From assembly GCA_017515475.1 (NCBI GenBank), contig JAFWFS010000007.1:1-64000 (forward strand): 64,000 bases of DNA. Direction: 5' to 3'. A model generated the notes under the pieces. It made no database searches. It was not told the origin of the DNA and was given only the letters and a program-made list of their open reading frames with translations. How positions within the stretch are numbered: the first letter of the stretch is position 1; every line of letters begins with the position of its first letter. The stretch comes from Erysipelotrichaceae bacterium. Lineage in GTDB: Bacteria; Bacillota_I; Bacilli_A; Erysipelotrichales; Erysipelotrichaceae. A program made the translations under genes and the position numbers. Shown here in pieces: positions 58,778 to 64,000 of this stretch.

Positions 58778-61719
58778 CAGGATACCGCCTCATGGCTTTC
58801 TTCCGGTTCAGCCATCTCGATCGCATCGACAAGTTTTACTTTCAGCAGCTGAGAAATGCCTCGTTTCTGCATTGTTACGCCATACAGGGTATCGCACTGT
58901 TCCATCGTACCTGGACGATGCGTAATGATCAAAAACTGCGATCTGTCGGCAAATTCCTTGACGTACTTCGCGAAACGTTCGACGTTAGCGACATCGAGCG
59001 AAGACTCGATCTCATCGAAAACGATCAAAGGCTGCGGTCTGACTTTCAGTATCGTGAAAAGAACACAAATGGCGATCAATGCCTTTTCACCCCCGGAGAA
59101 CAGTCTGATTGACTTAACGGCCTTTCCTGGAGGCTGAACATCGATGTCGATACCGGTATTCAGGATATCGTCAGGATCTTCCAGGACCAGTCTCGCTCTG
59201 CCTCCTCCGAAAAGCTTGGCAAAAGTCTTTGGAAGTTCAGCATTGATTGCATCGAAAACTTCCGAAAACTGCGTTTTCATGATTTCGTCCATCTCATCGA
59301 TCGCCTGAAGGATCTTGTCTCTGGAAGCGATCAGATCGTCGTAGTTCTTCTTCAGGAACTCGTATCTTTCGTTGATCTCTTCAAACTCTTCCGGAGCAGC
59401 CATGTTGATGTTGCCCAGATCCTGTATCTCTTTTCTTAACGAAATGACTTCATTTCTGGCGTCTTCACTGATTTCAAGCTCGCAGTTTTCCAGAGCGTAT
59501 TCATAAGTCATCTGATATTCGGAAGCCAGTCTTGCCAGATCGCTTTCCAGCTTGGTGGCAACGACCGCTTTGTTGGTATTGATCTGCGCTACAGCATTCC
59601 TGGATTCATCAAACTGTCTTCTGATCTGACGGATCTGCTGATCCTTACGATCGATGTCGGCAGAAAGTTTCATTCTCTCTTCCCTCTTAAGTTTTAAAGA
59701 AGTAGAGAGCTCATCTTTTCTGGCATAGTTTTCGGCCAGCTGGGCTATGACGGAATCCTCGATCGTTTCCTGCGACTTGTTCGGAATGATCATGTCGTAA
59801 TCTGACCGCAGCTTTTCATATTTCGCGCGTTTCGTATCGACGATCGGTTCCAGCTGAGCAATGGCAATACGCTTCTCTGTCAATTGAGAATCAAGACTTT
59901 CTTTCTGGGAAACAAGATCGTTGTATTTTTTTACGGCAAGCTGGCCTTCGGCCTGATAGGATACATAATCGTTCTCTATTCTTTTCAGTTCGGATTGTGC
60001 CGTGATCAGAGAAATCTCATTCTTTACCTTACCGCCGGTCATGGAACCGCCCTTGTGGACGATATCCCCTTCCAGAGTCACGATCTTGTAACGGTAATTC
60101 AGAAGATATGCCAGACTGTTGGCATTTTCCAGATTATCGGTAAGGATCGTATTGCTTAAAAGGCTTTCTCTGACGATATCGAATTCCGAAGAACAGTGGC
60201 AGAAGTCAGCAGCAACGCCCAGATAGCCTTTCGTATTGCTGCAGACGATTTCATCTTCCTGTCTTAGGTCGTAGATCCTGCATACTGTTTCCGGCAAGAA
60301 AGTAGCCCTTCCGGAACGGTTTTTCTTAAGGAATGCGATGGCTTTTCTAGCTGCTTCTTCATCCTTGGTGACGATATGATAAACACTGCCGGCCAAAGCG
60401 GTAGCAATAGCTTCTTCATATCCTTCATTCGGATGGATCTCCTGGCCGATGACACCCATGATGCCAAAGAATGACGACTTGTTGTTCATGATCGCCTGCA
60501 CGCCGGAATGGCTGGCAGATGAGAACGGATCGGAAATAACGTTCTTAAGGATTTCCATGCGGCTGGATAAGCGGTTTACGATACCTATGGCCTCGTCTTT
60601 CTTCAAAGAGGCTTCCGCCAGTTCAATGGCAGTGTTTTCCTGATTGGTATTTAAAAGCTCCAGCTCCGCTCTGAGTTTATTCAGTCTTTCCAGACGGTCG
60701 TCGTATTCGTATTTCGCTTCGGCGATATGGGATTCCATTTCCTTGATTTTTTCTTCAGAAGAACCCATTTCAATCGCATACTTTCTCTTCTCGTCGATCT
60801 CGATCTTTCTGGCTTCCAGGATCTGTATCTCGTTGATGACATTCATCAGCCTTTCCTGAATGGAGTTGATTTCCTTATCGAAGCCGCGAAGCTTGTTTTT
60901 GTTCTCGAAATTGTTGTTTTCATGGATCTGCATTGTCGTTTCCTGCATGGCAATGGTCGTTTCCAGATCAAACAGCGATTTTTCCAGTTCGTTTTTCTGA
61001 TCATTCAGATTCTGAATGTCATTGACCAGAACGGCAACCTCGATCTGTTCCAGCTTGGATTTCATTTCTCGGTACAATTCGGCTTTTCTGGCCTGCCTTT
61101 TTAGTGGAGAAACCTGTCTTTCCAGTTCAGAAAGAATATCAAAAGTCCTGTCCAGATTTTCCTTGGTTCTCTCCAATTTATTCAATGATTCGATTTTTCT
61201 CTTCTTGTATTTCGATACACCTGCCGCATCTTCAAAGACCTCTCTGCGGTCGTATGGCTTGGCGTCTGCGAAATTCATGACGTTGCCCTGCGATATCATT
61301 GACAGAGAGTTCTTGCCTAATCCTGTATCCATGACCAGATCCAGAATGTCTTTATATCTGACATTCTTGTGATTGATCAGATATTCGGCATCCTGATCGG
61401 TGTTGTAGATCCTTCTGGTCAGCTCGACCTCGTCCAGATCGGAGTTCAGAAGATGCTGGGAGTTATCGAAAACAAGCGTAACTTCTGCCATGTTCATGGC
61501 TTTTCTGTCTTCCGAACCGGCAAAAATGATATCCGTCATTTTCTCGCCTCTCAGCGACTTGACCGACTGTTCACCCAGAACCCATCTGATCGCATCGGAG
61601 ATGTTCGACTTGCCGCATCCGTTTGGACCGACTATGCCGGTAACAGGATCATCGAAGGTGATTTTTATATTGTCAGCAAAGGATTTAAACCCCTGCATTT
61701 CGATACGTTTTAAAAACAT
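58777..61719 (-). CDS. smc: Chromosome segregation protein Smc (short-armed)
   Basis: Condensin ATPase. The N-terminal head has MQGFKSFADNIKITF and Walker A VGPNGCGKSNISDAIRWVLG (about 31-50). A first coil follows from about 170. The hinge lies at roughly 400-560 with GVIGQEIHPNEGYEEAIATALAG and VHKGGSMTGG. A second coil follows. The C-terminal head has the signature LFSGGEKALIAI and Walker B PLIVFDEIESSLDVAN. At 980 residues it is about 200 shorter than typical bacterial Smc (about 1,180); the missing length appears to be in the coiled arms, as heads and hinge are complete. AAGGAGG precedes the ATG. Confidence 0.96.
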   Translation of the reverse strand: MFLKRIEMQGFKSFADNIKITFDDPVTGIVGPNGCGKSNISDAIRWVLGEQSVKSLRGEKMTDIIFAGSEDRKAMNMAEVTLVFDNSQHLLNSDLDEVELTRRIYNTDQDAEYLINHKNVRYKDILDLVMDTGLGKNSLSMISQGNVMNFADAKPYDRREVFEDAAGVSKYKKRKIESLNKLERTKENLDRTFDILSELERQVSPLKRQARKAELYREMKSKLEQIEVAVLVNDIQNLNDQKNELEKSLFDLETTIAMQETTMQIHENNNFENKNKLRGFDKEINSIQERLMNVINEIQILEARKIEIDEKRKYAIEMGSSEEKIKEMESHIAEAKYEYDDRLERLNKLRAELELLNTNQENTAIELAEASLKKDEAIGIVNRLSSRMEILKNVISDPFSSASHSGVQAIMNNKSSFFGIMGVIGQEIHPNEGYEEAIATALAGSVYHIVTKDEEAARKAIAFLKKNRSGRATFLPETVCRIYDLRQEDEIVCSNTKGYLGVAADFCHCSSEFDIVRESLLSNTILTDNLENANSLAYLLNYRYKIVTLEGDIVHKGGSMTGGKVKNEISLITAQSELKRIENDYVSYQAEGQLAVKKYNDLVSQKESLDSQLTEKRIAIAQLEPIVDTKRAKYEKLRSDYDMIIPNKSQETIEDSVIAQLAENYARKDELSTSLKLKREERMKLSADIDRKDQQIRQIRRQFDESRNAVAQINTNKAVVATKLESDLARLASEYQMTYEYALENCELEISEDARNEVISLRKEIQDLGNINMAAPEEFEEINERYEFLKKNYDDLIASRDKILQAIDEMDEIMKTQFSEVFDAINAELPKTFAKLFGGGRARLVLEDPDDILNTGIDIDVQPPGKAVKSIRLFSGGEKALIAICVLFTILKVRPQPLIVFDEIESSLDVANVERFAKYVKEFADRSQFLIITHRPGTMEQCDTLYGVTMQKRGISQLLKVKLVDAIEMAEPEESHEAVS

Positions 61720-61743
61720 CCAGCCTCCTTTTCAGCTTATATC

Positions 61744-61752
61744 ATTATAACA
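61744..61752 (-). promoter_or_regulatory. Extended -10 promoter of the smc-ftsY-ylxM-ackA-nrnA unit
   Basis: TGT-TATAAT on the minus strand, about 24 bases before the smc ATG, with AAGGAGG at 61725-61731. No good -35 is seen, consistent with an extended -10 type. Confidence 0.55.
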
Positions 61753-61785
61753 GATTCAGAATATATTAAAATACGACTTCTTGTG

Positions 61786-63831
61786 TTATTTTACCGTTTT
61801 AAACCGAAGCTCATCCGTATTGCAGTCGTTTTCCAGAAGTTCCGTAATGCCGTTGCGGTATCTGATGGGATAAGTGTTGTTCCCGTCATCCAGAACATAT
61901 CCTTCTTTCTTACCGATATACTTCCTGAACGGGTCAGTCTTGATATACATCAGTACCCTGTTACCCTCTGCCAGAGAGTATGGCCTGATCTTTTTTCCGG
62001 TACGTTCTTCGTATGCTTCGATCAGATCGGCTATTTCGTTGTCGTGCAGTTCCGTAGAGAGGATTACAGATTCGAAACCGTTCTTTTTCAGGAATTCGTA
62101 GGTGTGTGAATTGCAGCAGTTCAGCGTATAATAGGCAATCTTGCGTTCTGCATCACAGAACAGCCCGCCCCATTCGCAGATAACCGCCTTATCCGTATCC
62201 GGATATAAAGATCCGCGGTTTACGACCGGATATACCGTATATTCATTCTCGTCCGAATAAAGAAAACCGTCTTTTTCTATCAGATCCCGGAAAGAGATTT
62301 CATCAGCCAATGGTCTGGTTTTGTAAGATGGAAGTACACCCTTGTGTCTGAAGCTGTTCAGTCTATGCAGGTTCAAGCTTTCAATCGCATCCCTTCTGAT
62401 CTGATTCAGTTCCTTGACCGGCAAAAAGGCATCTTCCGTTTCTGCGGTGAATTCTTTCAGGCAATAGACCGTATCATTCAGTCTGTCGAACTGTTTCCTG
62501 ATGTTTTCTTCGTTTAGAGGCAGTTTTTGGGCTTTCTGAGCGATGATAGAACTCTGATAAGTATATTCCTCATCCGGATATTTCATCTGCACAGTGACTT
62601 CTTTATCAGGCAGAATGACCGCATGTATACACAGAGGAATTCTTTTTTCTTCTCTTTCCGTGACTTCTTTTTCCAGAAGATAGTCGTAAGTCTTATAGAC
62701 CTTTCCTCTTAATCTATCTTCACAGCGGATGCTGACGACGTCTCCCTTATCCGCATGGCTTACCAGCAGATCGTTCTTGTATAGCATGTTTACGATGCAC
62801 CCGAAATCATTGATCCGGATACCGTCGAACTGATTCAGCGGTCTGCTTAAACGGATATATACCGATCCGTTTTTGCAGTTTACCGTTTCCCCTATTTCTA
62901 TGCCAAGATGGTTCGGCGTTTTCTGACCGAAAAGATCTTCTTTTCCATGAAGCAGATCGCTGGTAAAGTTGCGGTTAAAAAGGACTTTCAGATTATCGAT
63001 ATCATCCTGCGAAGGAACGTATTCTCTGTTTTCATAAAAGGAATCTATCGCTTTGCGGTAAACGGATGTCACATAACCGACATAGGCCGGAGATTTCATT
63101 CTTCCTTCGATCTTAAAGGAAGAAACGCCTGCTTCGATCAGCTTCGGAATATCATCAATAAGCATCATGTCTTTCGGCGAAAGAAGATAATCTGTATCGG
63201 TCCTGATCCTGTTGCCGTTTGGATCCTTCAAGGCATATTTGAGGCGGCAGCACTGAGCGCACATCCCCTTGTTGGCAGAGCGGTTCTTGGTAGCGGAAGA
63301 CATCAGACACTGTCCGGAATAGGAAACACAGATGGCGCCATGGACGAATGTTTCTATTTCTATTCCCTGTCTGCAGGCTTGCCTGATAAAATCCAGATCC
63401 GATTCTCTTGCGATGACGACTCTGCTGAAACCGAGTTTCTTCGCAGTCTGTATTCCGACTATGTTGTGAATATGCATCTGGGTAGAACAGTGCAGTTCAA
63501 AGTCCGGAAAACGTTGCTTGATGACATCGTAAAGACCAAGGTCCTGTACCAGCAGAGCATCGACATTGCTGCTGTAGCAGTATTCCGCTTCTTTAATGGC
63601 GTTGGAAAACTCTTTTTCCGTAAGCAATGTATTTAATGTAACAAAAACGCGTACATTCCTTAAATGCGCATATTCTATCGCTTTTTTCAGTTCGTCATGG
63701 TCGAAATTGCCCGCAAAAGCTCTTGCCGAGAAATTCTTTCCGCCAAGATAGACGGCATCGGCGCCGTTGCTGATCGCGGCCTTAAGGCATTCGAAGTTGC
63801 CTGCCGGAGCAAGCAATTCAGCTTTTTTCAT
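61786..63831 (-). CDS. Peptidase U32-family protein (RlhA/TrhP-type RNA hydroxylation factor)
   Basis: U32 proteins act in prephenate-dependent hydroxylation of tRNA or 23S rRNA rather than as true proteases in most cases. The 681 residues start ELLAPAGNFECLKAAISNGADAVYLGG. They carry DLGLYDVIKQRFPDFELHCSTQMH, FVHGAICVSYSGQCLMSS and the Fe-S-type cysteines in GMCAQCCRLKYAL with FKIEGRMKSPAYVGYVT. A long C-terminal region (from about 330) resembles the DUF3656-type extension of RlhA. Which RNA is the target cannot be read from the sequence. It overlaps the previous gene by 14 bases. Confidence 0.88.
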   Translation of the reverse strand: MKKAELLAPAGNFECLKAAISNGADAVYLGGKNFSARAFAGNFDHDELKKAIEYAHLRNVRVFVTLNTLLTEKEFSNAIKEAEYCYSSNVDALLVQDLGLYDVIKQRFPDFELHCSTQMHIHNIVGIQTAKKLGFSRVVIARESDLDFIRQACRQGIEIETFVHGAICVSYSGQCLMSSATKNRSANKGMCAQCCRLKYALKDPNGNRIRTDTDYLLSPKDMMLIDDIPKLIEAGVSSFKIEGRMKSPAYVGYVTSVYRKAIDSFYENREYVPSQDDIDNLKVLFNRNFTSDLLHGKEDLFGQKTPNHLGIEIGETVNCKNGSVYIRLSRPLNQFDGIRINDFGCIVNMLYKNDLLVSHADKGDVVSIRCEDRLRGKVYKTYDYLLEKEVTEREEKRIPLCIHAVILPDKEVTVQMKYPDEEYTYQSSIIAQKAQKLPLNEENIRKQFDRLNDTVYCLKEFTAETEDAFLPVKELNQIRRDAIESLNLHRLNSFRHKGVLPSYKTRPLADEISFRDLIEKDGFLYSDENEYTVYPVVNRGSLYPDTDKAVICEWGGLFCDAERKIAYYTLNCCNSHTYEFLKKNGFESVILSTELHDNEIADLIEAYEERTGKKIRPYSLAEGNRVLMYIKTDPFRKYIGKKEGYVLDDGNNTYPIRYRNGITELLENDCNTDELRFKTVK

Positions 63832-64000
63832 TCTTGTACTCCAGAGAAAGACCTCCCAGCGAGGTTTCCCGTAATTCTATGGCAAGTTTCTTGCCGGTAT
63901 AGTTCATCGTCTGCACGACGGTATCGAAACTGATCAGATTTTCTTTGACCTGATAGAGCTGTTTGGCCAGATAGGCACAGTCGAAGGCTTTCAGAACACT
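63818..64000 (-). CDS. Unrecognised protein, C-terminal 60 residues only
   Basis: An open minus-strand frame enters from the right edge and ends at a TGA inside the first codons of the U32 gene. The visible tail reads SVLKAFDCAYLAKQLYQVK, then NLISFDTVVQTMNYTGKKLA, then a Thr/Ser/Gly/Leu-rich end closing with LEYKNEKS. The 14-base overlap with the U32 gene supports a real, cotranscribed gene. I do not recognise the family and give no function. Confidence 0.6.
   Translation of the reverse strand, partial: SVLKAFDCAYLAKQLYQVKENLISFDTVVQTMNYTGKKLAIELRETSLGGLSLEYKNEKS

Noticed and set aside
58856..61713. Several plus-strand open frames across smc and ftsY
   Set aside because: Mirror frames of coding sequence on the minus strand; their translations show no family similarity and no ribosome sites.
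1..64000. CRISPR arrays, insertion sequences, prophage or toxin-antitoxin modules
   Set aside because: No regularly spaced repeats, transposase, phage or toxin-like genes were found; the only recombinase is the Xer protein.

Overview
The window is a gene-dense stretch of a low-to-mid GC Firmicute (Bacillota) chromosome. Characteristic gene pairs are recU-ponA, gpsB next to a type B-like RNase P RNA, rny-ymdB, prpC-prkC, infC-rpmI-rplT, a SufCDSUB operon with a SufU scaffold, ylxM and the xseAB-ispA-dxs-recN block. The combination of mid-40s GC by eye, very compact operons and several streamlined or degenerate core proteins suggests an Erysipelotrichaceae-like gut lineage. That placement is an inference; no 16S gene is present. 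There is no prophage, insertion sequence, CRISPR array or resistance island.

Layout. 1-7.0 kb: ponA (cut by the window edge) and recU on the minus strand, then gpsB, rnpB, pgsA, recA, rny, ymdB. 7.0-9.3 kb (minus): HIT protein and two PrsA-like surface foldases. 9.4-14.2 kb: sufCDSUB. 14.2-21.7 kb: priA, rsmB, rlmN, prpC, prkC, rpe. 21.7-24.4 kb: rpmB (minus), an FtsA-like protein, ftsZ. 24.5-35.1 kb: CNNM/CBS transporter, rsmE, mtaB, a degenerate MurE-like protein, rpsU, PfkB kinase, phoH, rdgB, a Lit-like membrane protein, trmL, yfcE-type phosphatase, infC-rpmI-rplT behind a structured leader, and tRNA-Glu(CUC). 35.2-38.3 kb: HAD phosphatase and a two-component system. 38.4-43.7 kb (minus): hypB, a 951-residue Fe-S/flavin oxidoreductase, hypA, and gltX. 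43.8-54.6 kb: TSCPD protein, lspA, rluD, rhomboid, comEB, DUF5662-like (minus), nusB, xseA, xseB, ispA, a DXS-like protein, recN and a XerD-type recombinase. 54.6-55.0 kb: an AT-rich gap. 55.0-64 kb, all minus: hup, nrnA, ackA, ylxM, ftsY, smc, a U32 peptidase and the tail of one more gene.

Most notable observations. (1) A dif-like 11-6-11 dyad at 54688-54715 lies just downstream of the Xer recombinase gene, at the point where gene orientation switches from mostly plus to all minus. This suggests, but does not prove, the replication terminus; a minus-strand terminator is the rival reading. (2) Three conserved-position proteins have lost expected active-site residues: the DXS-like, MurE-like and FtsA-like proteins. 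(3) Several genes have a strong TATAAT-type box ending exactly 6 nt before the ATG with no Shine-Dalgarno sequence, pointing to leaderless transcripts. (4) infC appears to start at an AUA codon behind a leader with two mutually exclusive folds. (5) hypB and hypA flank a large Fe-S flavoprotein with no hydrogenase nearby.

Functionally the region combines DNA repair and segregation (RecU, RecA, RecN, Xse, Smc, Xer, HU), cell wall and division (PBP, GpsB, FtsA, FtsZ, PrkC/PrpC), RNA turnover and modification (Rny, RNase P, RlmN, RsmB, RsmE, MtaB, TrmL, RluD), translation, Fe-S assembly and protein export or folding (FtsY, LspA, PrsA-like).
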